Part shown: piece after piece, positions 8,774 to 19,692 of the stretch
How positions within the stretch are numbered: the stretch's first letter is position 1
How the letters are laid out: each line of letters begins with the position of its first letter
Assembly: GCA_000934455.1 (NCBI GenBank)
Contig: KN886195.1
Span: 65,688-92,070 of the forward strand
Reading direction: 5' to 3'
Source of the DNA: Apostichopus parvimensis
Taxonomy: Eukaryota > Echinodermata > Holothuroidea > Aspidochirotida > Stichopodidae
Length of the DNA: 26,383 bases
Position numbers and translations under genes: made by a program
The notes under the pieces: model-generated
What the model was told of the DNA's origin: nothing
What the model saw: the letters and a program-made list of their open reading frames with translations, nothing else
Database searches by the model: none

Positions 8774-9285
8774 TTGCGGGTTCGTGTAAAGAATTTATTT
8801 AAGAGACATTATGTTTGCGTGCTAATCCTTGATAAATATATTGTCCTTGCCCACCAACTTCCTCTGAGTAATCCCCGAAATAAATGCGTACTAAATACAA
8901 TGACATATAAGCATACATAAAAAAATTGTAGAATATATATAGAGAGAGAGCTGTGGAAATTTATCAGTTATCGAAGGGTGTCCAGCTTAGTGTAGCTCGC
9001 TAATTAAAGGGCCATTCGACGCAAAATTAGCTCACTTCTGGAGGTAAAACAGGCACGACTTTTCGCCTGCATTTCAATAATCCTAAGATATCGAAAGCGG
9101 ACAATTTCTTTAGGCACCCATTGGCTGAGTATACTACAAACTCTCTCAAAAATCTGAAACGTATTTTAATTGCTACAAATTTCACATCTACGGCAGAACG
9201 AAACGAAATGAACTAGATTGGATTTTCAGTATCCTGCATGTCCTCTGCTCACAGACTGATCACACTTTATTGTATTGTTTATCAC
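8774..9285. other. Non-coding stretch
   Basis: AT-rich, with a short TA/GA microsatellite near 8934-8950. No gene or element ends seen. Confidence 0.55.
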
Positions 9286-9288
9286 ATA

Positions 9289-9430
9289 ATTGACAAATAA
9301 GGTGTATTGTTTTGGAAAATATACTTGGCATATATTCGTGATCGTTTGCCGGATTCCCCGTTTCCGAACATTTCAATCTTCATAGACATTCCAATATTAA
9401 TTTGTAAAACAATGCTCCTTATTTGTCAAT
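9289..9430. mobile_element. TA-flanked MITE, 142 bp
   Basis: The ends are inverted: left ATTGACAAATAAGG then TGTATTGTTTT, right the reverse complement with two differences over 25 bases, and weaker similarity for about 15 more. TA flanks each end (9287-9288 and 9431-9432), as expected for a Tc1/mariner-type target duplication. It is too short to code. A non-autonomous mariner-like MITE is the best reading; a fold-back element is the alternative. Confidence 0.7.
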
Positions 9431-9432
9431 TA

Positions 9433-9968
9433 TGAGTCATATCTTATTTCTCTGCTTTTTCTCTAAAAACTTTTTCTTTTGTAGTACACGTGGACTTATT
9501 TTTATAATATATATTGACAAAAGCCGACGTTATGGAGTGTTTCGTGGAATGTTATCAAATAAATGTATATATTGCTTCTATTCCTAATAAGGAAGAAAAG
9601 TGTAGACACATACGGTATGTGATATAGCATGTCAGTGACCTTCCTATAGAATCAATATGATGTCTGTAAAATTGGTCTGTCTTGAAATTATTTTCTACCG
9701 AGATCTCAGTCGATGATTGAAAGGATCGGAAAGGCCAGATGCCGTCCGCATATATGTAGTACCGGTAATACATCGATGTTATCACAATGCGACCGCTGAA
9801 CACATGCAGGCGTATGAACCATGGGTACTCAGGATGTTGGGGACGAAATGTGTGAATTTTCTTTTACAGGGGGTGGGAATTACCAGAGGGTGTAAAACTC
9901 GTAATTGGGTTGTTTGTTGCAGGCAGTTCTGATGAGTGTCCTTCGTGGATAGTGACAATTCTGTTAAT
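9433..9968. other. Non-coding stretch
   Basis: Short frames on both strands without domains. No recognised element. Confidence 0.55.
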
Positions 9969-10098
9969 CCCCCTCCCCGCCCAACCATGCCCTGCCCAGG
10001 CCAATGGCTTGAGTAGCTTCTTCTTACCCCTCTAGCGGAATTAGACCTATACTCTGAGGTCTAATTTTGTATTGCTGTTGGGTGAAGATTGTTAGATA
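9969..10098 (-). repeat. ~130-bp dispersed repeat, right (inverted) copy
   Basis: Inverted partner of 7325-7456. It contains a perfect 8-bp stem TTAGACCT/AGGTCTAA at 10041-10064 with an 8-base spacer; one arm is degraded in the other copy, so this copy may be closer to the ancestor. Confidence 0.85.
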
Positions 10099-11256
10099 TT
10101 GTTATGAAACGTATGATTAGAGCACCGACGGTGCTAAACTCACAGGCACACATTGAGTTTATTTGTAATGAGAGAAGTTTTGGTAAAATTGATGGTGATT
10201 AGATCGAAAGTTGTGCTATGCGCTGCACGTTTGGTTTATAAGTTGTGAATATAAGCAGGCAATTTGCGCAACTTTTAGTAAAGATATTTCGACTGTAATA
10301 TCAAATGGAATATTTGTACCATTAAGATACTCCAAGGATTACAAGATATATGAACCACATGACGCAGAATATTATTTGGTACTCTTTTCCGTCAATTAAA
10401 AGGATTCAGTTTAATTTTCCAGCAACGCCATAGAGTAAACTTCAATACTTATACTGTAGAAAATTGGGGCAGAAACATAACCTTATCTGCCCGCCCCTTT
10501 ATGAACATGTGCATTAATTCTAAGAGAAAGATTGGCATTTATAGAGAATAAAAATAAATTTGGAAAATAATACATCAAGAGAGGAGATAAACGAGAATGA
10601 TGTTTGAGAAATATATCTGCTATCTAATATCTATCCTGGTATGTAAAATGGCGGTTTAGTGGAATAGATCCTAACGTTTCGCCTTTAGATGTGAAACCTG
10701 TAAGAAAACACATCTAAATCCCTAAGCACTTGATGACTGGTGTGTGATGCGTGACTTGAACTAAGTCAGTCCAAGTTGCCATAGTTTCAATTTTCACATA
10801 TCTTGCGACATGAATTGTCAAGCGAGAGTCGCATCAGTGCGCTTCACGCTTTCGGCAAAATGTTACGTCAATGCGATACATGATGAAAACGCTGACATTT
10901 ATGTTTTGTGGACGATCCCTTCTTTTGTGGGTTTATATCTTTTGATACAAGACAAGAGGGACTGACGTGTCAATTTTGAACCGAGTTTTGAAATGTGATG
11001 AAAGAAAATCTGCCTCGTGGTTTTAATACATACAGTTGGAATACTTGTCAGGAAATGTGAGTTATTGACTACAACGGCCATGTAGACGTAACTTCGTGAA
11101 CACGTGGAAGAGCTATACTCTTTAACGGACCACATGGTTACATATATTCGATTCTGCATCAATTTCTGAAACATTTACAAATTATTGAAGCATGCAAATT
11201 GTATATTTATTGTTGTATTGTCAATATTGATAATCCTAATAATATAGATTTGAACC
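10099..11256. other. Non-coding stretch
   Basis: A small hairpin AGCACC-GAC-GGTGCT lies near 10120-10134. Otherwise I see no gene or element. Confidence 0.55.
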
Positions 11257-11440
11257 AAAAATAAAACAAAACTGTTAGCAAACTGCTTATCCACTAGAGA
11301 GCCTGTGTAATAGAATGTGTAACAGTCAGTTGGCCTGACGTTTCGATCCTAGCAGGATCTTCTTCAGAGGTTAAATGACAAGTAACAGAAGGGACAAATA
11401 CACGCACAGAATACAGACAGGTATTTACAGGTAAATTTGA
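11257..11440 (-). mobile_element. Penelope-like 3' terminal remnant, copy B
   Basis: Same family as 4274-4380, same orientation, better preserved. On the minus strand a short lead-in is followed by the hammerhead-like core (11333-11370), then about 75 bases ending in CAGTTTGCTAACAG and a T/A-rich end. No reverse transcriptase or GIY-YIG frame is present, so this is a terminal fragment. Hammerhead motifs at the termini of Penelope-like elements are known for the family; the assignment here is inferred from that motif. Confidence 0.55.
11333..11370 (-). ncRNA. Hammerhead-ribozyme-like core
   Basis: Minus strand, in order: CCT, CTGAAGA (11367-11361), one A, a 6-bp stem GATCCT/AGGATC with loop GCT, GAAA (11344-11341), then CGTC with the expected cleavage after C at 11337, then AGG pairing with the leading CCT. 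This matches the hammerhead CUGANGA, GAAA and GUC boxes in type I order. Stem III would be the palindrome ACGT with no loop, which would need pairing between two RNA copies. The extra A before stem II departs from the consensus, so activity is uncertain. Confidence 0.5.
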
Positions 11441-11879
11441 GCCATCAGGGAACTGGTATTGGGACTACTTTCTGATTAGTTTAATTAAACACACCCAATT
11501 ATTGCAAGCCAACAGAAGCTCATGTGAAACTGTGATGATCGTCGACGAACGGCTTTTTATATAGTCAATCCTTTCCATTTTGAGGAGTGTTCGTATAATA
11601 ACGAGACAGGCGTGTAATTGTCGCACCCGTCTCTGCTCCAGAGACCGCTGCTTCACTTCCCATTCCGACGAACGATATTGTACCTCATCGTCTGACCATT
11701 TTCTTCATTAAATACTGATGGACTGTGAGAGAGGGAGATAGGGGAGGGGGGGGGGTAATTTAACCCACACATTATCACTGCAGGGCAGTCATGACGAATA
11801 CAATTGATTTACTAACCGTTGAAAGAAGAGAACTAAACCCTGCTTCACAATTTGCAAACCAGAAATACCAAGTTCACAA
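11441..11879. other. Non-coding stretch with G10 tract
   Basis: Ten G at 11746-11755 follow a GA-rich run. No gene seen. Confidence 0.55.
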
Positions 11880-12010
11880 ATTCTTTCCCTCAACAACACT
11901 GCCCATCAGCAATTTTGAATAGGTCACAAGAACGTAGTTCCTGGCAGGTATTTGAAAGGGGAACCTGATGGTTATAGGACGGGCACTATACCTCTACACC
12001 ACGCCTTGGA
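11880..12010 (-). mobile_element. Possible tRNA-derived SINE head
   Basis: On the minus strand from about 12005, GGCGTGGTGTAGAGGTATAG contains a full A box (TGGTGTAGAGG). About 30 bases later comes a T-arm-like CAGGT...TTCAAAT...ACCTG: a 5-bp stem with a 7-base loop, but with six extra bases (TCCCCT) splitting the B box. The anticodon arm is poor. This fits a decayed tRNA-derived SINE rather than a tRNA gene. The 3' limit to the left is not clear. Confidence 0.4.
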
Positions 12011-15000
12011 TGTATAACAAAATTTTCTTTTATGTCGTATTGAATCTGAATAAAAGAAAGATATAATACAACCTTATATCAGATTTTGTGCAAGACTGAT
12101 GTACCATTATGCGATTGTGTCAACATAGATCTTTCCAACACAGTTTCAACATTTGTCTTCAAGAATGACACCCACTTTCCGAACCGTCTGTAATATCAGG
12201 GAAAGGTTATCGTGACAACTCCCTCGTCGTTAATGGTGACTGTAGCAGATGTGTTACCTATACTTTACATACCCTTGATATGATATATACACTTTCCGCA
12301 TTAATACAAGATCAAGTATTGGATTGATCATAAGTAGAAAGAAGTCACTCCCAGCACTTTTGCCTGCTTCCTGCGTACACGTTCACTTACTGGAGCCTGT
12401 TTTATCACCTTGATACCCAGCAATCGTGCAACGAATCATTAAATGTTACAAATATAAGTAATGAATATTTTCGCATTGACATAGAACCATGCAAAGGGGG
12501 AAGTGGAAAATCTCCCTGGTAGAATCAAGTCCTCTCAACAATGTCTCCCTCCAGAAATGAGACTATTTGATCTAGCACTGAATTATAAACAGCATTGATA
12601 GGGACACTAGGATGAGTTTGAATTTCCTATTCCTTCCTCTCCAGGAGATTAGGAGATTTAGAGATTATCCCTTTGTAGCAAGCCCCCCCCCCCCATTACA
12701 GTGGTGACGTTCAAGCCCACCGCCTCTTTACCCGCTAGCAATCCTCCATGAAGGCTTCTCTGCTTCTCCGTTTGACCAAATATGTGAATACATCCACTGA
12801 AAACGAGTCTTGTCCGCATGCGACCTCGTAGCTTAAAGGTCACCGAACAAAATTCAATTAATAACTGTAAACTAAATTTTGTAATTAACTTATCCCCAGA
12901 GGAGATGTTCTACACCTTATACAATATAGTCATTTTCTTAATAATCCAGCTCTTAAAGCCGTAATAGTCTGTATTGACACGAGAGGTGATAAATCAAAAA
13001 GTGACTTAATCCCTACTTTCCGGTCACCGAGCAATACATAATTAATACCAAAGTGAAACACTGTATAACATCATAGAAATCAGCGTTTCACTGAATCCAA
13101 TGTGTTTCATTCAGCAAAGAGTTAACAACTCCCTGATTTCATTTTTTCCATTTTCTGTTTTCTTGGGAATAAATTAGGTCAAACTGATATCTTTACCTGA
13201 TAAGTTCCCTGTCGTTGTATATGAAGATGCTAATAAGACACACACACATCTCGTCATGTCATGAATATCAAAAGTACACCATGGCATGTAGAGCGTCTCA
13301 TTTGACCGGAGAGACCGTTCATCTGACGTTTTATTCAGGTCGTCAAAAATTAATTAGACTATATTTTGATAATCGATGACATTATGGAAGCGACATTATA
13401 CTCCTGCTTGAATAACATTTGGAGATTATATATGGGGATAGCATTAACGAAGTAAGAAAACTGCGTTCTTTTACGTGTACGATGAAATTAAACAGCGAGT
13501 GCTTTTTGGATTATCTGGAAGGGTTTCTCAATTTTCTCATCAACTTATCTAATTCGGTAAGTCAATATATATTCGTCGCATTTGAGAGGTTTCGGATTAT
13601 ACGTAACGCGTAAAAACCCGGTTGCGTTCCATGACTAAAACTAGACTTGCTCGCTTTTATATATCATCTAATGCAGTTTGTGGTTGTAAGAAATTGGTTT
13701 TGTACGCGTAATTCATTATTTTTATTTCAAACTTAAAATAGGCTTATCTCATCTCAATGGTGTATGTCTGGCATTAGTCTTGATTTTAGTCTCAATTAGC
13801 CTCAATTAAAATACAAATAAAAATCGGGCTTTCCCCCAAGATATTAAACATATTGTTGACGAGATTGCAACAAAAGAACGTCCTTTGTCACATAAACCTT
13901 GACATGAGTGAAATGCATGCAAGTTTGTAATTAGAGTTTTCATATGAAAAGATCCTTTTATTAATTGCCTACGAAATGCAAAACCAATATCAAAGATACG
14001 ATCGTCAAGGAAACCAAAAGAATGTACCTGTGTGTTTTAGTTTCAGTTTCCTTTATCCAGTATAAATAGCATAAAATACAATTTATAAATAGTAAAGTAT
14101 AAAAAGTTATGATACAAAAATTACAATAAAAAGGAAAGCGATAGTGTATACGCATGCATGCATTTATATATGTTTTTTGTATTTATGTTTGTTTGTAAGC
14201 ATGTACGTTTGTATGAACAGGGAGAAGTGCTATAACTATACGATGTACTGTTTCTCGTCATTAACAATATGATTAGGTTTATATGAATTGAATACAAATG
14301 TACTAACACAATTAAAAACTGTACCCATAGGAAATTTCCAAGCCAGCGTTTGGTATATAGGATAATAGACACAGAGATATATTGATGTATATGCTTAAGC
14401 GTTCATCTTTTAGTATGGTGCGTGTGTTTGGAGGGTTAAACTTATAGAACTATCTATTCACATCTGTATAAATTAAACTTCAGGATTTTAGCCAGAGTGC
14501 GTGGTTACAAATAACACATTTCCATGTATAACAAAATTGTCAATGGCAAATCCCCCCCCCCCACCCCCACCCACCCCACGTATTGTCATAGTGATTCTGT
14601 GAGTTCTATGACTGAAAGTTGCAAGATCGTTTCGAGTTATTGTGACGTACAATAATGTAGATTAACATTCATAATAAGGCCTTGCTCACGACGCCGACAT
14701 AAACATCGATTTGGTCTTAAGGAGCATGCCAGTTGTTTTAATTAGTATATTACAACAAGAATAATTATAAAACTATTACCTGTACTCAACATTATTAGCC
14801 CATTACATATCAAGGTACTATTTCTGCATGCCGACAATTATCCTATAGCCATACCGTACATCTTTCGACCGAACTGATGTCTGAGACTATACAGATTTAA
14901 ATATAATCGGCTCATTCATCTCGAGGATGTTGAAGGATAACAGGGTAAATAACGATAATGATTTTTAAGGCCAATTTAAGGCTTGCAGATTCTTTCGCAT

Positions 15001-15780
15001 GGTGAAACTAATAAAATCAACTTTATGCGACATTGGTTTACTAATATTATGTTATGTTTAAGAAAACAAATATTTTGACATTTTTTTTTTTTATGATATG
15101 ACCGAAATCTCTCATATTAAGAAATAACAAGTATATACCGGCAGAATGATGTATCGATATGTCCCTGACATTTAGAAGAATATTTTCAAAATACACAAAA
15201 ATGTCAAACCTTTTATTAACGTCAAGTTTGTGTTTCTTACTCTCTCTTTTTGCACTGCAAAACGGCTACATTGCTAGTGACGACTCTCAAATACAGAAGT
15301 AGGACTTTTTTGAATATTATCAGCTCAATTCCAGCCATATTGATTTAAAATTCAAAACATTTGCGTGCTACCTTGACTTGGCAGTCATTTGAATTAAAGC
15401 GTTGAAATCGCGTATACGTGTGAGCTGTTTACCTTCATTGTTATGCATTGTTATATGTTTGGGGGCATATGTCTTGTTTTTGCTTTTCTTGTTCTTTTAA
15501 ATTGTTGATCGTTTCAAGTTTCTATGAATTTTCCTGACATCTATCATATATTACATTATCGGTCCGGTACATTAAGCAATTAAACTTTTAAGTAAGCCAG
15601 AAACCACTGTTTTGAGAAGTGGCGCAACCGCACAACCACCATTTTTGTTATGAAAGGGTGACCTAAAACGTTATGTCGTCCGGGGAGTGGTCTAACGGGA
15701 AGGGTCTCCCCACCCCTGAGATATGATTGTGAAATGAAGGTTACTTACATAGAAAAGAAAAAGGGGCGATATTTTGTATC
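12011..15780. other. Long non-coding stretch
   Basis: Contains C12 at 12683-12694, C11 at 14552-14562 followed by a CA/CCC-rich run, a T13-like run near 15082-15093, and a GCATGCATGC patch near 14147-14161. Small frames such as 13419-13613 and 13961-14372 lack domains and look like chance. No RNA gene seen. Confidence 0.5.
15630..15648 (+). repeat. 19-bp motif shared inverted with 18310-18328
   Basis: GCACAACCACCATTTTTGT occurs here and as its exact reverse complement at 18310-18328, each followed by loosely similar G-rich sequence. It is probably a fragment of one old dispersed repeat. Confidence 0.6.
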
Positions 15781-16003
15781 AAACAATTTCTACAATCGCT
15801 TCTCGGCCTTTTGGCTAAGATCATGTGTAGTATCTGTTCCCTTTCGAGGGGAATGGTGATGCACACCCGACGATGATCACACAGTCACAGTACCGATGCA
15901 AGGGGAATGGGGTTGAGAGGGGATCAGTCGTTTGGTAGTTTGGTTTTCGTGCCCAGGTTCTTTCCTGGGCGACTTTTCCTTAAAAAAAAACAATTTTTAC
16001 AAT
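15781..16003 (+). mobile_element. U2 snRNA-headed SINE-like retroposon with target duplications
   Basis: Bases 15795-15839 match the first 45 bases of U2 snRNA with one difference (A30 to T), including stem-loop I and the branch-site-pairing GTAGTA at 15827-15832. At the point where U2 stem IIa should begin, the sequence changes to an unrelated body of about 140 bases. The body holds TTCCC/GGGAA (15837-15853) and, near its 3' end, the perfect hairpin GCCCAGG-TTCTTT-CCTGGGC (15951-15970). An A9 run follows at 15982-15990. The whole is flanked by AAACAATTTCTACAAT (15781-15796) and AAACAATTTTTACAAT (15988-16003), one difference in 16. This is the signature of LINE-driven retroposition. It is not a U2 gene: no Sm site or 3' stem-loops are present. 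Confidence 0.85.
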
Positions 16004-16500
16004 ATTGGAGAATTGTCAACTGTTTATAGGTCAGTGCACCGTAAACAAACAAGTTTAATGTTATGTACTGTACACTAGAAAGTCTTTGTAATATTGTTTA
16101 TCATTGCGGATCCGTTACGATATGCGTATTGACGACCATTGTCACATACTGGCAATCAGCTTGATAAATATGTACGTTCGGGTTGTGAGAACATTAACAA
16201 ACAATGATCTTGAACACAAGTTATATGTATAGCACTGACCGAAAACAAACAGAGGTACAAGTCCATACACGTACTCGCTCGCATAGATTTGTATTTTATC
16301 CGTACTCATGGCTTGGTACTTTGTACTCGTGCTAGAAGCAGCTTGGAATCTTATGTGTATATATATATACACACTATAGTACAAGTCTATACGTACGCCT
16401 ACCCACACTTAGTCCTTGTACTCGTACGAGAGTTCATAGCAAGAGGAAACATACTTACATATCTGTACTCACACTGTAGTACGCACCCTACAAGTCTGCT
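16004..16500. repeat. GTACTC-rich degenerate repeat with 20-bp palindrome
   Basis: GTACTC or its variants recur at 16268, 16302, 16323, 16421 and 16466. GTACTCATGG (16302-16311) and TTTGTACTCGT (about 16320-16330) match the reverse complement of the 53-bp unit at the left edge. A perfect 20-bp palindrome TGTGTATATATATATACACA spans 16354-16373. The segment before about 16250 is unremarkable. Confidence 0.45.
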
Positions 16501-19300
16501 CTCGGACTAATGTAATAAAAATCAGATGTACCACATTTGTGGGATTTGATGGTGTATTACACGAGGTTGCGTGCACTAACTAAACTACGTTTTGAGCGCC
16601 GGTGGTTAAACTTTTCTTCAACAATTCCAAAGTTTAACACATTTCGATGTCTTCATTGTACGATGACCATGTTTGCCAGAGAATTAATATTCTTCTATCA
16701 TCTTCTTTTCCATTTTATTTAAAGTGAAATTGGGCGCACGAAGGAGCAACAACATAAAGTACAGACCTACAGTGTTAATAAAGTTAGCAAAGTATAGAAA
16801 TGTTCGGAAAGTTACTTTATTATTTAATTTTAATTTTGCCCGTGAAACATCACATCCTTGAAGGGTGTATTTCAATAACGGAGGAAACCCACAAATTTTA
16901 TGAAACGTATATTCGCTAAACGTAATAACATTATCGGTCTACTCGCTTCATTAAAAACATAACGTTTGCAACATCTGTGTAAGAGATATATGATCGTTAA
17001 CCTTGTAGAGAAAGTACACGACGGCACACATAATATGAAAACAAGGAACTGGCATCTAAAATGTCTTACAAGGTTTTCATAAAACTGTTGCTGTGTGACC
17101 GTTCGAGAGTGTATGTATAGTGATGGTTTAAGCAACACCTCGTGACAAATACTATATAAGTATACTTTATGGACTCTGCAAAGTTATAATAAAAAAGTAT
17201 ACATTAGGTGCAGAAAGGCTAAAAATAGGGTTTCTTTCTATACACCAAATATATCTATGTTTGAGAGATGTGATGTTTTCTTTCCCTCAAATTACATATT
17301 TGAATGAAAACAACTTGAAGTATTTCGTTACTGGGCACAGCAGTGGTTCTGCGATGTACGGTATTGGTAGGGAGTTATATATTGTCGGCGCTGTACGATT
17401 ATTACAGCTTTGCATGCCATTTGCAATATAACCTGTACTGTATCAGTAAAATAAAACAAAGAAACGATATTTATAGTAGAGTAGAGTAAATATTGAAATA
17501 ACAATTATCCCTTCCGTTTATGCTCAGATAAAAAGCAAACCATATGATCCTCTCCATCGCCACCATCAGTTCTCACTTCGAACAAAGGGCGAGTCCAAAA
17601 TACAATGATTATCACTTACCTACTAAAGTGGACAGATGATATGAAGCTCATTCTAACTATACTTTAGCAGTTATTGTGTTTACAAATGTAATTGCGAATT
17701 GTTCACCTATGAAAATAAGCGTGGAAATCATTTGAACAATAATGCACCCGACATTTTAATATAGTACAACATTGGATGTTCTTATACAATCGTAAAGTCT
17801 TCTACACCATATTATCAAAATTTCCAGGAAATAATTTTGCATTTGAGAGCAACTAAATTGATAAACCAAATGCCTGTATCGATTATAAGAAAGATATTTG
17901 AAAGAAAACACTAAACAAAGAGGCATAGAACTTCCCTTTTTGCTGCAGTTGAAGAAACAAACATTACATGTAACTTGATATCGAACTTGAATTACACGAC
18001 ATATTAAAACGATTGTATTCACGTAATATGACTCTCTACCAGGAGCAGAACCACGTATACTTCTGCCCCCACCCTTCCCCAGGAATAAATTCAGACGGGC
18101 TTAGCCCCAAATAGCAGACAGAATATTACACATAATCCTAGTGTACAGTACAAGCTAAACAGTCTAGAATTCTTCAACATTATTTCAAAAGTTGCAAAAT
18201 GTAGCACCATTTTACCTTTACGCACCCTCCATTTTACCAAATTTCCTCAAATGGGAATAACAACCCCTCCCTTTTAATCCCACCCAATAACATTCTACCC
18301 CTCCTCAGTACAAAAATGGTGGTTGTGCCTCTGGCTAATTATTAATGCATGTCGTAGGAATTGATAATTAAATAAATGTGCACATTCTTACTCGCAATCA
18401 AAATACAAATAGATTTTGGCCATTTTACATAATCAACAAAATCATACATAGCATACATATAATACTTCAGAAACATAAAACACATTGTTATATGTGACAT
18501 TATTAATATATGCGACAATGAAAATTCCAGAGAGCATTTGTTTTGCAGAGAAAGTCTGGACTCGCTCAGCCTAGATATCATGCAAAGAGAATAATTGAAA
18601 GGTTGAGACCCAGAAATTTAAATCCAGAAGAAAACGGGGGAATTAGAGCCTTCAAGATAGCAATCTAAGCTGTCGTCCCTCATGAATTCTAGGAATTGTT
18701 GAGGGGGCAATAAACATAATGAATTGTTTGTGTCTTTCGGATGTAGTGACGTTCTCTTATCCATCGTATTAGTCTAATACTATAATATGTTGACTTCCCT
18801 TTGCAAGTACAGAGAGAGGGGTGACTCAGAAGTCACTACAGGGCCTGACGTTATGTCATAGAAAATTTCCTATTGGATTACAACAGTTTCTTACAATGAA
18901 GCATTCTATTAGATCCATATCATATATTACACATAACTACGTAATGTTTACTTACAGATATTAACGTGGTTAAAATAACTGTGGTTATTAATCATGGTAC
19001 ATTCTAAAGCAGGTGACCTAGTAGTTGATCCAAAATTTATTCATTGCAAAGCGTTCAGTTTCCTAATTCTTTAAACCTAAAATAGCAGCTCTTATGCTTT
19101 CAGGTACCTCCAGCATGCTTTTCCTAAGTACAGTATAGAAGTATATGGTACTATCATGAATGATAAATTTAGGGCAAATTACAGTTTTTTTTTGCTCCTG
19201 CCAATTTACATCTTTAAGTAAATTGTTTGGCAAACACTGAACTACTCTACATTCTGATCGTTCCTGTGGGATATGATTTGTCAGATAGCTGAGAGGCTAA
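16501..19300. other. Long non-coding stretch
   Basis: AT-rich. Around 18055-18330 there is a C-rich, degenerate segment (ending in the 19-bp motif shared with 15630) that looks like old repeat DNA. Small frames on both strands show no domains. No RNA gene seen. Confidence 0.5.
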
Positions 19301-19500
19301 ATATATTACACTTTACCAAAAACTATGTAAGCATGGAATTCACTGAGTTGGCTTGACTGGAGAGCCAATTTCAAGTCCAGAGGAAGTTAACCCGACTTCG
19401 GACTCGGTTACTCCAGCTCTAAATATACAATTATTCACTGTTCTCTGCTCTCCTCTAGCACATCAAATATCTCTGATCAAACAATCATCTATTTGCCACC

Positions 19501-19692
19501 ATGAGTCGGACTCCCTCACAATACCGTTACCCTAATAACATTCTTACTCCCCACCCCCTCCCCTTCCCACTCACACATGAACATTACCCTATAACTATAC
19601 TGCCTGAAGAACTTTACTACATTTGCGTATGTAGCGACACTTTCAAATCACAGAAATGTGACTATCTAGTACAATATGAATTCTTCGAATAG
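19501..19692 (+). CDS. Small open frame with a strong start context, doubtful
   Basis: A 63-codon frame starts at an ATG in near-ideal animal context (GCCACCATGA) and runs to TAG at 19690. The product begins MSRTPSQYRYPNN and contains a Pro-rich run and two nearby Cys (ICVCSDTF). An overlapping second frame (19353-19535) is equally open, which argues for chance composition. I recognise no domain. Confidence 0.12.
   Translation: MSRTPSQYRYPNNILTPHPLPFPLTHEHYPITILPEELYYICVCSDTFKSQKCDYLVQYEFFE

Noticed and set aside
11940-12010. A genuine tRNA gene on the minus strand
   Set aside because: The anticodon arm does not pair properly and the T arm is interrupted by six bases.
15795-15980. A functional U2 snRNA gene
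   Set aside because: Only the first 45 bases match; the Sm site and the 3' stem-loops are absent, and the copy has an A-tail and target duplications.
19353-19692. Two overlapping small frames, one with an ideal start context
   Set aside because: No domain, overlapping frames equally open, Pro-rich composition; kept only as a doubtful entry.
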